A DNA stretch of 64,000 bases from NCBI GenBank assembly GCA_021819085.1, contig JAKASJ010000012.1, forward strand, positions 1-64,000, read 5' to 3'. This stretch comes from Pseudomonadota bacterium. GTDB lineage: Bacteria; Pseudomonadota; Gammaproteobacteria; Acidiferrobacterales; UBA6901. The notes beneath the pieces were generated by a model that was not told where the DNA came from, searched no databases, and saw only the letters and a program-made list of their open reading frames with translations. The translations under genes were made by a program, and so were the position numbers. Shown here piece after piece: positions 55,821 to 64,000 of the stretch. Every line of letters begins with the position of its first letter. Position 1 is the first letter of the stretch.

Positions 55821-56441
55821 ATGGCAAAGACAGTTGGGGATATGACCAGCAAACCCGACCTGGGCCGGCGCCGGTTCCTGACGGCCGCGACATCCGTGGT
55901 AGGGGTGGCGGTCATCGGGGCAGCGGTGGTGCCCATGGTCGAGTCCCTGGAACCGACGGCTGCAGAAACCGCGTCGGCATCGACAACGGTAAACCTCGCC
56001 CCGATAGAGCCGGGCATGCAGTTGACTGTTCCATGGCAGAAAAAGCCGGTGATCATTGTCAACCGAACGCCTGAATTGCTGGCGACCCTCGCAGAAGTGG
56101 CGACACAGGGCCGGCTCAAAGATCCGGATTGCGCCGTGCCCCAGCAGCCGCCTTACTGCAAGAACGTGTACCGGTCGCGGAAACCGCAATGGCTGGTCAT
56201 GGTCCGGATCTGCACACACCTGTGCTGCATACCCCATTATCGCCCCGAGAAGGCGAGCGTTACTCCATGGTGGCTAGGGGGATTCCATTGCCCCTGCCAT
56301 GGGTCGATGTATGACGTCTCGGGCCGTGTCCTCAAGGGTTCGCCGGCACCCCACAACATGGCGATACCGGAATATGACTTCGACAAGGACGGCACATCCA
56401 TAACGATCACTGATATGTACCCCAAAGCGCATGTCTGCTGA
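55821..56441 (+). CDS. petA: Rieske iron-sulfur subunit of cytochrome bc1
   Basis: The 206-aa protein has a twin-arginine-like signal-anchor (LGRRRFLTAATSVVGVAVIG) and the [2Fe-2S] motifs CTHLCC and CPCHGS. In the first motif the usual glycine (CTHLGC) is cysteine. It takes electrons from quinol at the Qo site and passes them to cytochrome c1. Confidence 0.95.
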   Translation: MAKTVGDMTSKPDLGRRRFLTAATSVVGVAVIGAAVVPMVESLEPTAAETASASTTVNLAPIEPGMQLTVPWQKKPVIIVNRTPELLATLAEVATQGRLKDPDCAVPQQPPYCKNVYRSRKPQWLVMVRICTHLCCIPHYRPEKASVTPWWLGGFHCPCHGSMYDVSGRVLKGSPAPHNMAIPEYDFDKDGTSITITDMYPKAHVC

Positions 56442-56474
56442 GAGAAGATTGCGCACAATGGACGGGAGAGTGGC

Positions 56475-57683
56475 ATGAGCACGTTTGGTGACTGGATCAA
56501 TAAGCGGTTCCCGGCACGGGAACTGATGCGGGAACATATGACTGAATACTATGCTCCCAAGAACTTCAACATCCTGTACTACGCCGGTTCATTGCTTCTG
56601 CTCATGATTTTTCTGCAGCTGCTATCCGGATTCCTGCTGATGTCGCACTACGTGGCAACGAGCCAGGATGCCTTCAACTCGGTACAAGGCATCATGTACG
56701 ACACAAAGTGGGGCTGGCTCATCCGGTACATGCATGTGGACGGCGTTTCACTTATCTTCATCCTGCTTTATGCGCACATCCTGCGCGGCCTTCTCTATGG
56801 CTCGTACCGGGAACCGCGTGAACTGCTGTGGATTATCGGATACGTGATCTACATCATGATGATGGGCGAGGCATTCTTCGGCTATGTCCTCCCTTTTGGC
56901 AATCTTTCCTACTGGGCAGGACAGGTGATCACGTCGATCGTGCATGCAATTCCGTTCATCGGACCGCAGCTTGCGACGCTCGCACGTGGCGGGCCTGGCA
57001 TCGGTACCGCGACTCTGCAGCGGTTCCTGGCGCTACACGTGGTGTTGTGGTTCCTCATTATTGCTGCCCTCATTGTCATGCACGTCATGGCGCTCCACCA
57101 GGTGGGCTCAAACAACCCCGATGGCATCGATATCAAGAAACACAAAGGCCCCAACGGCGTTCCGCTCGATGGCATTCCATTCCATCCGTATTACACCGTA
57201 AAGGATCTTTTCGGCGTCGGGGTATGGTTGACCATCTTTGCCGCCATCATCCTCTACGCCCCGACCATGCATGGCATATTTCTGGAGAAAAACACGTTTT
57301 TCCGCGCCAACCCGATGGTCAGCCTGCCGGACGTCACCCCACCCTGGTATCTCGCGCCCTATTACGCGATGTTGCGTGCGATCCCAAATAAATACCTCGG
57401 TATCGGGGTCATGGGTCTCGCGATCATATTGCCATTTTTCCTGCCCTGGCTGGACCGAAATCCCGTTCGTTCGAGCCGATACCGGCCGTGGTACCGCGCG
57501 ATGATCATCATCATGGGTATTACCTTCCTGGTTCTTGCATGGGTCGGAGAGCAGCCACCCCTGCCTAAATACTTTCTGATCGAGCGACTGGGTGCGGCCA
57601 TTTATATAGGCTTCTATCTTCTCTTGCCGATCATAAGTTCGATTGAACCAACCAGGGCTGTGCCGGAAAGAGTGACAAAATAA
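56475..57683 (+). CDS. petB: Cytochrome b of the bc1 complex
   Basis: The 402-aa protein has eight or so membrane helices with four heme-ligand histidines: RYMH and LYAH (13 residues between) and ALH and VMH (14 residues between). HQVGSNNPDG follows. The Qo motif PEWY is PPWY here. The stop overlaps the petC start (TAATG), which couples translation. Confidence 0.96.
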   Translation: MSTFGDWINKRFPARELMREHMTEYYAPKNFNILYYAGSLLLLMIFLQLLSGFLLMSHYVATSQDAFNSVQGIMYDTKWGWLIRYMHVDGVSLIFILLYAHILRGLLYGSYREPRELLWIIGYVIYIMMMGEAFFGYVLPFGNLSYWAGQVITSIVHAIPFIGPQLATLARGGPGIGTATLQRFLALHVVLWFLIIAALIVMHVMALHQVGSNNPDGIDIKKHKGPNGVPLDGIPFHPYYTVKDLFGVGVWLTIFAAIILYAPTMHGIFLEKNTFFRANPMVSLPDVTPPWYLAPYYAMLRAIPNKYLGIGVMGLAIILPFFLPWLDRNPVRSSRYRPWYRAMIIIMGITFLVLAWVGEQPPLPKYFLIERLGAAIYIGFYLLLPIISSIEPTRAVPERVTK

Positions 57684-58375
57684 TGCGAAAAGTATGGATA
57701 GGCCTTTTGGCGGCGATATTGTTCGCGGGTAACGTCGGCCTGGCGCATGCGCAAACGCTCGCTGCGCCAAAATACGTTTTCAATAAGGCCACTGTGATGA
57801 AAGGCGCCCTTTTATTCGCGGATCATTGCAGTGCCTGTCATTCAATTCACTCATTGCGATATGAGCGGCTTGAGACCGATCTCGGCATGCCAAAGGCGCA
57901 GATCATAAAGTCCATTATGCTGTCCTCCAGTGCCAACTTTCTGAAGGGCATGCGCCCGACCATGACCCGGACGGACGCCAAGACATGGTTCGGCATCGCG
58001 CCACCCGACCTCAGCCATATCGTGCGCGCCCAGGGCCAGCGCTGGATCTACACCTATCTGACGTCCTTTTACCAGGATCCCAAACGACCGTCCGGATGGA
58101 ATAACAGACTGGTACCGGAGGTTGCCATGCCGAACGTGCTGGCGCCATGGGGCGGCATCTACAGCAAGGATGGCAAGGTACTCCACAAAGGGCGGCTGAG
58201 CCCGGGTGCCTATCGCAGAGAGGTCGCAGATATCGTTGCCTTTCTGCGGTATGCGAGTGACCCCTCCTACTTCAAACGCCATGAACTGGCCCCCTATGTC
58301 CTGGGCGTGCTGATTCTCCTGTCTCTGCTCGCCTACCTGCTGAAAAGGAACTACTGGCGCGATGTGCATGACTAA
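57683..58375 (+). CDS. petC: Cytochrome c1 of the bc1 complex
   Basis: The 230-aa protein has a signal peptide (about 1-23), a single heme motif CSACH followed by SIHSLRYERL, and a C-terminal membrane anchor (VLGVLILLSLLAYLLK) ending in RNYWRDVHD. It receives electrons from the Rieske subunit. Confidence 0.95.
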   Translation: MRKVWIGLLAAILFAGNVGLAHAQTLAAPKYVFNKATVMKGALLFADHCSACHSIHSLRYERLETDLGMPKAQIIKSIMLSSSANFLKGMRPTMTRTDAKTWFGIAPPDLSHIVRAQGQRWIYTYLTSFYQDPKRPSGWNNRLVPEVAMPNVLAPWGGIYSKDGKVLHKGRLSPGAYRREVADIVAFLRYASDPSYFKRHELAPYVLGVLILLSLLAYLLKRNYWRDVHD

Positions 58376-58678
58376 TGGCGAATTGCACAGGGCTCGTCTG
58401 AGCGGAAGCGCGAAGGCTGGAGGGACGTTCCAGTGTGCAGCACACGGACCGTACGGGTGATAGGAACCCGTAGTCGGATTGCGGCTTCTAGAACCATGGA
58501 CCGGGACGCAATCGGGGTTTATTCTAATGACTCCTCGCTGGAGGACCGGGAGACCGCATCGCGATGCGGTGAGACGGAGACACATTCCCCCGGCAGCCGC
58601 GCGTGGTCTCCCTAGGCGGCCGGGTCCGCGCCGCGCGGCAGTTCAATGCATTCGCAACACTTAACGGAGGTAATGGAA
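58376..58678. other. Gap between petC and hip
   Basis: About 300 bp without a gene. It may hold a separate promoter for hip; I saw no clear consensus. An excellent ribosome binding site (CGGAGG) precedes hip. Confidence 0.4.
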
Positions 58679-58969
58679 ATGACAGATGGCTTCAACAAAA
58701 AGGTTTCCCGCCGTTCACTGCTGAAAAGCGCTGCGGTGCTTGCAGGCGTAGCGGCCGTGCCCGGGCTGATGGCAACGAAGCAGGCTCTGGCCAGCAAGGC
58801 CCCGAAGGCCGCCATGCAGTATCGCGACCATCCAAACGGCAACAAGGACTGCAGCATCTGCATGCAGTTCATTCCGGGCAAGTCCCCAAAGGCCAACGGC
58901 ACCTGCAAGGTCGTAGCCGGTTCGATCAGCCCGCACGGCTACTGCATTGCCTGGGCACCCAAGGCCTGA
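58679..58969 (+). CDS. hip: High-potential iron-sulfur protein (HiPIP)
   Basis: The 96-aa precursor has a twin-arginine signal (KKVSRRSLLKSAAVLAGVAA) and four cluster cysteines in the mature part: CSICMQF, GTCKV and GYCIAW. HiPIPs are small periplasmic carriers that take electrons from cytochrome bc1; Iro of Acidithiobacillus is of this kind. ATG 58679, 8 nt after GGAGG, is preferred over ATG 58673. Confidence 0.93.
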   Translation: MTDGFNKKVSRRSLLKSAAVLAGVAAVPGLMATKQALASKAPKAAMQYRDHPNGNKDCSICMQFIPGKSPKANGTCKVVAGSISPHGYCIAWAPKA

Positions 58970-59020
58970 TCTTTGCCTTGCCCGCACTCCGGGCAGGTCC
59001 GGAAGAGGGGAACAGGAACA

Positions 59021-59060
59021 GGGGCGAGTCCGGCGCGGCCTCGCCCCTTCTTTTTTGTTT
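59021..59060 (+). terminator. Rho-independent terminator after hip
   Basis: GGGGCGAG (59021-59028) and CTCGCCCC (59040-59047) form an 8-bp stem with an 11-nt loop, followed by TTCTTTTTTGTTT. It closes the cytochrome cluster. Confidence 0.95.
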
Positions 59061-59106
59061 CCCCAGAGGACACCTATCCATGGAAACACGGGACAGATAA
59101 TTCGTC

Positions 59107-59490
59107 ATGCCACCTTCCTGTCCTTTCTGCAACCTGTCCGCTGACCGAATCATCCTGTCCGACCAATTCGCGTTCACCATCCAGGATGGATTTCCCGTTT
59201 CACCCGGTCACACGCTGATCATTCCTCGACGTCACATCGGTTCGTTCTTCGAACTGCAATCCGAAGAACGGCGGTCGTTACTGTCCCTTCTGGATGAGGC
59301 TAAACGTTTCCTGGACAAGGAATTCAGCCCGGACGCATACAACATAGGGATCAATGATGGCGCCGCAGCCGGACAAACCCTGTCGCATCTGCACATCCAC
59401 CTGATACCGCGATACCACGGTGACTGCAAGGATCCGCGTGGCGGAGTGAGGTGGATTTTCCCTGACAAGGCAAACTACTGGTCGAAATGA
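59107..59490 (+). CDS. HIT-family nucleotide hydrolase
   Basis: The 127-aa protein has the zinc-type N-terminus CPFC, SPGHTLIIPRRH near 45 and the catalytic HxHxH in SHLHIHLIPRYHGD. Related enzymes hydrolyse nucleoside phosphoramidates or dinucleoside polyphosphates. Confidence 0.9.
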   Translation: MPPSCPFCNLSADRIILSDQFAFTIQDGFPVSPGHTLIIPRRHIGSFFELQSEERRSLLSLLDEAKRFLDKEFSPDAYNIGINDGAAAGQTLSHLHIHLIPRYHGDCKDPRGGVRWIFPDKANYWSK

Positions 59491-59602
59491 ACTCCGGCAG
59501 GAAGTGCGACAAGACCGAAGCATGTCTTTGGGGTCCGGTGGCGAACCAGCGGCACCTCAGCCATCGTCCCGGTAGACACGCGACCCGGTGCGGTCACTGC
59601 CG

Positions 59603-60196
59603 CTAGCGCTGATAGGTTCCAACCAACTCCTGCTGGGCCAGCACATGCCCATGCATCGCCTTCTCCAGTGCAGCCTTCGTCGGCTTCGCCAGATCCGGCA
59701 GGACCGTATCGAGGGCGTACAGCTTCTCGAAGTAGCGATGCCTCCCGATCGGCGGGCAGGGGCCGCCATAGCCGGTACGGTGCCAGTCGTTCACTCCCTC
59801 GCGCGTTCCAGCAGGCAGATCGGCCGCTCCGGCGCCTTCGGGCAGGCCGCTCGTGTCGGGCGGGATGTTGTAAAGCACCCAATGCACCCACGTCATCTTC
59901 GGATGCGCCGGGTCGGGGGCATCGGGGTCGTCCATGACAAGCGCAAGGCTCTTCGTCCCCGGTGGAATTCCACTCCAATTCAATGGCGGCGAAACGTCCT
60001 CCCCGTCACAGGTATACCTGGCAGGAATCTCGCCATGCGCCTTGAACGCCGGCGAAGTGATCGTGAATTTCATGATGTGGCCCCCTCGAGGCATGGCCGG
60101 CTTTTCCATGTTTCGCCCCCATGCCGCCCCGCCGAGCAGGATCGCTATCGCGAAAGAGGTCGCGACGCGGGACAGAAATCGGTTGATGGCATGCAT
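59603..60196 (-). CDS. YbhB/YbcL-type PEBP protein
   Basis: The 197-aa protein has a signal peptide (about 1-27) and the PEBP fold: ARYTCDGEDVSPPLNWSGIP near 62, DPDAPDP, WVHWVLYNIPPDTSGLPEG and PCPPIGRHRYFEKLYALD. The bacterial family binds anionic ligands; function is unknown. Confidence 0.9.
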   Translation of the reverse strand: MHAINRFLSRVATSFAIAILLGGAAWGRNMEKPAMPRGGHIMKFTITSPAFKAHGEIPARYTCDGEDVSPPLNWSGIPPGTKSLALVMDDPDAPDPAHPKMTWVHWVLYNIPPDTSGLPEGAGAADLPAGTREGVNDWHRTGYGGPCPPIGRHRYFEKLYALDTVLPDLAKPTKAALEKAMHGHVLAQQELVGTYQR

Positions 60197-60274
60197 AGCA
60201 GTCGGTCCGGACAGCCCGGTTCAAATCATACCCCCACGTGCAGATGCCGCGTCAACCTCGCGGCACTGTCCCGA

Positions 60275-61171
60275 TCAGTGGCTCGGCGTTCCGGGACCGG
60301 CCGCCGGAGCAGAGGGCGCGGCACCGCTGCCTGGCGGTTCGCTGTCGTCCGGCGATTCGTCGCCGGGGAACTTCGGTTGCGGCGGGTTTCCGTTGTAAAT
60401 CAGATTGAGGCGCTGCTGAAAATATGCCTCACGCACGAACGAATACATATTGGGCCCCGCCGCCTGCTCCAGCACACTGCTGGTACCCAGCAGGTTGGCC
60501 CGCGTGTTCACAGCGTCCAGCACCCGCAGGCTCCAGCGCGCCGTGCCGCTGTTCAGGTAGTTGACCGGATAGGTGTAATAGTCGGCGATCAGCCCGAAGC
60601 TGTCCCGCAGATCGCTCGGTCCGAGGATAGGCCACACGATGTAGGGGCCCGGCGGCGCTCCCCACACGCCAAGCGTCATGCCGAAGTCGGCCTCGTGCGG
60701 CCGCAGGCCGAGCCGCCTGGCCGGGTCGAACAGACCGACCACCCCGACCGTCGTATTGACGACGAAACGCCCCGTGTCCGACGCCGTCCGCTCGAGCTTT
60801 CCCTGCAGCAGGTCGTTCACGATCACCGTGGGCTCGAGCAGGTTATTGAAAAAGCGCGTGACGCTGTTTCGCACCGGCTGCGGCAGGACATAGCTGTATC
60901 CTTGCGCGGCCGGCTTGAGCACGAACCTGTCGAACTGATCGTTGAACTTGAAAATTGCACGGTTATAGGACTCCAAAGGATCGTATGCCGATCCATCTGC
61001 GGAATCCGACGACTGGCCGTGGCCAACGGTTGCACATCCCCCGAGGATCAACGGCAAGGCAAGCGCCATGCACGGCAGCAGCCTGCGCCACGCACGGGAA
61101 CGGTCGGGCCCGCAAGCTGCGCGCGGGCAGCGCCTGGGGCCCGGCTGCGCGGGAATTTTATCTTTCGTCAT
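60275..61171 (-). CDS. mlaA: MlaA (VacJ) outer-membrane lipoprotein
   Basis: About 298 aa. A lipobox LILGGC follows a hydrophobic segment, then the MlaA domain with YDPLESYNRAIFKFNDQFDR, FFNNLLEPTVIVNDLLQGK and TTVGVVGLFDPA. MlaA removes misplaced phospholipids from the outer leaflet. The tail is Pro/Ser-rich. A start at 61201 is possible. Confidence 0.92.
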   Translation of the reverse strand: MTKDKIPAQPGPRRCPRAACGPDRSRAWRRLLPCMALALPLILGGCATVGHGQSSDSADGSAYDPLESYNRAIFKFNDQFDRFVLKPAAQGYSYVLPQPVRNSVTRFFNNLLEPTVIVNDLLQGKLERTASDTGRFVVNTTVGVVGLFDPARRLGLRPHEADFGMTLGVWGAPPGPYIVWPILGPSDLRDSFGLIADYYTYPVNYLNSGTARWSLRVLDAVNTRANLLGTSSVLEQAAGPNMYSFVREAYFQQRLNLIYNGNPPQPKFPGDESPDDSEPPGSGAAPSAPAAGPGTPSH

Positions 61172-61413
61172 CGGCCTCTTCTCGGAGGTTTTCTCTGGCA
61201 TATCCTTTCGAGCCCGCAGCGCAGTCTGCATGAGGTACGACGCGCGGGGTCACGCCTCATTCCGCAGACCGGTCCGAAAGCGCCGAGCTGGACTCTACCA
61301 GACAGGCCGCGCCAATGCAGCAGGGCGGGATTCGCCCGACACGCCTTCCGGCTCACGGCTGCGGGGTCAAAACCGTGCTGCCGGCAGCACATCCAATGTG
61401 GCAATATGAGATC

Positions 61414-62067
61414 ATGACAGCTGTCTCTATTCGTGGTCTGGTGCTGGCGGGCGGGCGCTCGCGCCGCTTCGGCAGTGTGGACAAGGCCTTTATCGAGCTT
61501 CGCGGCAAACCCTTGTGGCAGCGCGCGCTGTCACAGCTTGCACCGCAGGTGGATGCCATCGCGGTCAGCAGCAACGATCAGACCGGACGCTTCACATCGT
61601 GCCTGCAGGATTTTTCCGGATCCGTCCGCTATCGGACGGGCGGCACGGAACCGGCGACCGTTGCCGTATTCCCTGACCTCATCGCCGGATCGCTCGGACC
61701 GCTCGCGGGTATCCATGCCGGACTCAGCGCGTGGCCGGAGTGCTATGTTGCAACCGTCGCGGTGGATCTGCCGTTCCTTCCGCCAAACCTGGTCGAGCGC
61801 CTCGGCGCCGGTCTGGACCGCGGGCGTTGCGCCTACCCAAGCGATGGGATGCGGCACGCGCTGGCTTTGCTCTGGGCACCCGGAAGCGCCGCCGACCTTG
61901 CGGCATTCCTCGAGCGCGGGGGCCGAAGCGTGCGCGACTGGCTGGCCGAACACGGCGATCAGGTGCGGTTTACTGGGCCCGGCGATGCCGATCTGTTTTT
62001 CAATATCAACACGCCCGCCGACCTGGTGGTCGCCGAACGCCGTCTGCAGGACCGTGAGCGCTGCTGA
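61414..62067 (+). CDS. mobA: Molybdenum cofactor guanylyltransferase MobA
   Basis: The 217-aa enzyme adds GMP to molybdopterin. It shows the nucleotide-binding LAGGRSRRFGSVDKAF near 12, GPLAGIHAGL near 95 and VAVDLPFLPPNLV near 110. Length is typical. It stands alone here. Confidence 0.92.
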   Translation: MTAVSIRGLVLAGGRSRRFGSVDKAFIELRGKPLWQRALSQLAPQVDAIAVSSNDQTGRFTSCLQDFSGSVRYRTGGTEPATVAVFPDLIAGSLGPLAGIHAGLSAWPECYVATVAVDLPFLPPNLVERLGAGLDRGRCAYPSDGMRHALALLWAPGSAADLAAFLERGGRSVRDWLAEHGDQVRFTGPGDADLFFNINTPADLVVAERRLQDRERC

Positions 62068-62114
62068 GCCGATCGGTCACGCGCCAGACCCTTCACCGCG
62101 CGCCTGGCAGGCAG

Positions 62115-62684
62115 TCAGACAAGCGCCCTGCCAGCCTTGCGCACGTCCTCCAGCCAGGCCTCGCGCCGTTCCTTGCTTGCGGACCGCATCGGCCCGATCT
62201 CGGTGATTCGCACCGGACTGACGCCACAGAATTTGAGGATCGCTCTTTTCATTGTCTTGTGGGCCGGCTCGCCGAACACCCAGCGGTACAGGAACGGCGC
62301 GGTGTTCATCGTGACGATGAGGCGCGCGCTTCGGCCTTTAAGCAGCTTGTCCCAGAACCGCGAGTTGGCGGGGAAATCCACCGCGAAGCCGGGCACAAAG
62401 GTACGTTCTATGAACCCCTTGAGCAGCGCGGGTATGGTGCCCCACATGATCGGATAGACAAAAACGAGATGCTCTGCCCACCGGATCGCATCGCGCGCCT
62501 GGACGATATCGGCTTCGACCGGTCCGGCAACGGCGCGCACCGGGTCGAACTTCATCTCGGCCAGCACGAGCTGCCGAACCTCGGCCCGGGATTCCCCGGC
62601 GCCCTGTGCGTAGGCATCGGCAAGGGCACTGCAGTAACTCGCCGGGGCCGGATGACCAAGTATCACGAGTATCTTCCGCGTCAT
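62115..62684 (-). CDS. NAD(P)H-dependent flavin quinone reductase
   Basis: The 189-aa protein has the flavodoxin-like fold of NQO1/KefF: ILVILGHPAPASYCSALADA near 5, FVYPIMWGTIPALLKGFIER near 80. It reduces quinones with two electrons. It may be a detoxifying enzyme. Confidence 0.88.
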   Translation of the reverse strand: MTRKILVILGHPAPASYCSALADAYAQGAGESRAEVRQLVLAEMKFDPVRAVAGPVEADIVQARDAIRWAEHLVFVYPIMWGTIPALLKGFIERTFVPGFAVDFPANSRFWDKLLKGRSARLIVTMNTAPFLYRWVFGEPAHKTMKRAILKFCGVSPVRITEIGPMRSASKERREAWLEDVRKAGRALV

Positions 62685-63153
62685 CGAACACCTCAGGGCA
62701 AATCGCCGGGTCGACCCCGGCGCGCAATTGTACACACTTCAGGCGGTGGAACGACATGATCGCCTGCGCTGCACGGGAGGCGAATCCGGGGCGAATGTGC
62801 GGACACCGGCATCAGGCGGCGGTGCCGCCCGGAATATCCGCCCTGCCGGACCACGGCGCGCGATCGTTCGATCGCCGGACACCCATCGATCCGGCCCGGT
62901 ACCATTGCGGCGGACATTCCTTTCCGATTTCCGGCAGGCGCGCAAAAGCACGATGCATACCGGCTGCCCACCCGCGAACACGCCGCAGGCGTCCCGCTCC
63001 GCTTCATACCGGGCAGCCGACTCCCCGGTGGGTTTCCGAAGTCTGGACCCCTGGCGCCGGAACACGGCGGGTGTGCGGACGGGAAATTCAATCTCTGGAG
63101 GCAAACCGAAATTTCACCGTACCCCTGCGCGGCCGATTACGGCGTGCTGGCGT
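62685..63153. other. Intergenic region, no gene seen
   Basis: Frames in both directions lack ribosome binding sites and known products. Confidence 0.4.
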
Positions 63154-63627
63154 TCAGGTCGTATCCGGTACGCGGCAGCAACGCAGATCGCGGTTCATGC
63201 GCACCGCCGTTTCGATCCCGTTGTAGTAACGCGGCAGGCACACCAGTTCGCGATAACCCAGCTTCCGATAAAAACTGCGGGCGGCCAGGTTTGCGGCACG
63301 CACCTCCAGGCTCACGACAAACGTGCCCGCAACGCGCGCCGATGCCTCCAGCCATTCCACCAGACGGCGCCCGATTCCGCAGCGCCTGTGTTCCGGCGCG
63401 ACGACCAGAAGACTGAGGTGTGCACTGGATTCGGCGAAGTGCATGATCGCGGCGCCGGCAATGCCTGCCGCGAGTCGTGCCGTCACGACAACGCTTTCAG
63501 GATCACGTATACGACCGGTCACGCGCGCTTCGTTCCAGGACCATCCCGGCAGACCCCTTTCCACGAACTGCCGCGACATCACCGCGATGCGGCGTGCGTC
63601 GGCCGGTTTTGCAAGCACCATGTCCAT
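63154..63627 (-). CDS. rimI: GNAT-family acetyltransferase, RimI-like
   Basis: The 157-aa protein has the acetyl-CoA loop VAPEHRRCGIGRRLVEWLEA near 75 and the C-terminal LEVRAANLAARSFYRKLGYR, YYNG signature of RimI, which acetylates ribosomal protein S18. Other GNAT substrates cannot be excluded. Confidence 0.8.
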   Translation of the reverse strand: MDMVLAKPADARRIAVMSRQFVERGLPGWSWNEARVTGRIRDPESVVVTARLAAGIAGAAIMHFAESSAHLSLLVVAPEHRRCGIGRRLVEWLEASARVAGTFVVSLEVRAANLAARSFYRKLGYRELVCLPRYYNGIETAVRMNRDLRCCRVPDTT

Positions 63628-63848
63628 GACAAAGACATCTTAACCGATCACCCATGCGGCGCAACACCAGATCGGCGGAGGTCCGCAAACCGGTTCCTGT
63701 CACCCAGCCGCTGGGCAACCTGCATCTTCCGGAAGCAGCGCACTGCGATACAGAGCAGGAACCCGGCACTGCTGCGACCCGGGCCCGGAGGGGCGATTCT
63801 GCCGACCGGCCGGCACGCGTGGGTGGCGAACTCGAACACCGCCCCGCT

Positions 63849-64000
63849 TCAGCGCTTCCTGCCGCGCAGCCCCGTGCGGCGAGGGGCAGCCGCGGTGGGC
63901 CGTTGCGGCTTGGCGAACTTTTTGCCGGCGCCTTTGCCTGCACTATGTACGGCACGGCGCCCGGACCGCTGCTCCGGGGCCGCGGGAACATAGCCGACGC
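63849..64000 (-). CDS. C-terminus of an unidentified basic protein (partial)
   Basis: A frame open to the window edge ends at 63849 and reads ...SAGKGAGKKFAKPQRPTAAA, PRRTGLRGRKR. Such Lys/Arg/Ala-rich tails are seen on DEAD-box helicases and pseudouridine synthases, but 49 residues are too few for a call. Other frames in this place are also open. Confidence 0.4.
   Translation of the reverse strand, partial: VGYVPAAPEQRSGRRAVHSAGKGAGKKFAKPQRPTAAAPRRTGLRGRKR

Noticed and set aside
58451-58678. A promoter for hip in the petC-hip gap
   Set aside because: No -35/-10 or -24/-12 pair with acceptable spacing was found, so none is listed.

Overview
The window is a high-GC gammaproteobacterial chromosome segment. 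It most resembles an acidophilic, chemolithoautotrophic sulfur/iron oxidiser of the Acidiferrobacter / Acidithiobacillus type. The best evidence is the gene string cytochrome c4 - short-chain dehydrogenase - Rieske - cytochrome b - cytochrome c1 - HiPIP at 54.3-59.0 kb, an arrangement typical of the pet operons of iron/sulfur-oxidising acidophiles. A TusA-like protein, a two-domain rhodanese and a sigma-54 two-component system fit this lifestyle. The genus is an inference.

Layout. (1) 0-10.7 kb: a complete type I-E CRISPR-Cas locus, all on the minus strand. It holds a five-repeat array, leader, cas2-cas1-cas6e-cas5-cas7-cse2-cse1-cas3, a WYL regulator and a NYN-domain nuclease-like gene. (2) 10.7-15.6 kb: accessory, gene-poor DNA with five iteron-like repeats ahead of a small DNA-binding-like gene, a 21-bp inverted repeat, a low-GC methyltransferase, an IS21-like end, an integrase fragment, a broken HigBA-like toxin-antitoxin pair and two tRNA-3'-end-like repeats. 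(3) 15.6-28.3 kb: a diguanylate cyclase coupled to an XRE-PAS regulator, OmpA, a CnoX-like thioredoxin, a cupredoxin, QueD, a rhodanese, a host-attachment-family protein behind an FNR-type box, an aminotransferase and a HAD phosphatase. (4) 28.4-36.9 kb: housekeeping genes dksA, pyrC, dedA, xerD and rpsP-rimM-trmD-rplS with its terminator. (5) 36.9-41 kb: an intact IS1182-type element with 4-bp target duplication, a DMT permease with a His-rich tail, and a VapC fragment next to a truncated tRNA-Asn. (6) 41.5-53.6 kb: an S41 protease, an MFS exporter, TusA, a 9-bp tandem repeat, 6-phosphogluconolactonase, a histidine kinase / sigma-54 activator pair, an FAD oxidoreductase and two DUF488 genes. 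(7) 53.7-59.1 kb: a sigma-54-type promoter, a small ORF and the cytochrome bc1 cluster. (8) 59-64 kb: HIT, YbhB, MlaA, MobA, a quinone-reductase-like flavoprotein, a GNAT acetyltransferase and the C-terminus of an unidentified basic protein.

How parts connect. Cas genes are nearly all overlapping, so they look like one transcript, with the WYL gene directly upstream as a candidate regulator. The pet cluster would pass electrons between quinol, bc1, cytochrome c4 and HiPIP. Two good sigma-54 promoter matches (47.2 kb and 53.7 kb) bracket a sigma-54-dependent two-component system, so the window may hold both the activator and a target. Everything here was read by eye; family names rest on motifs and remembered homologues, not on searches.
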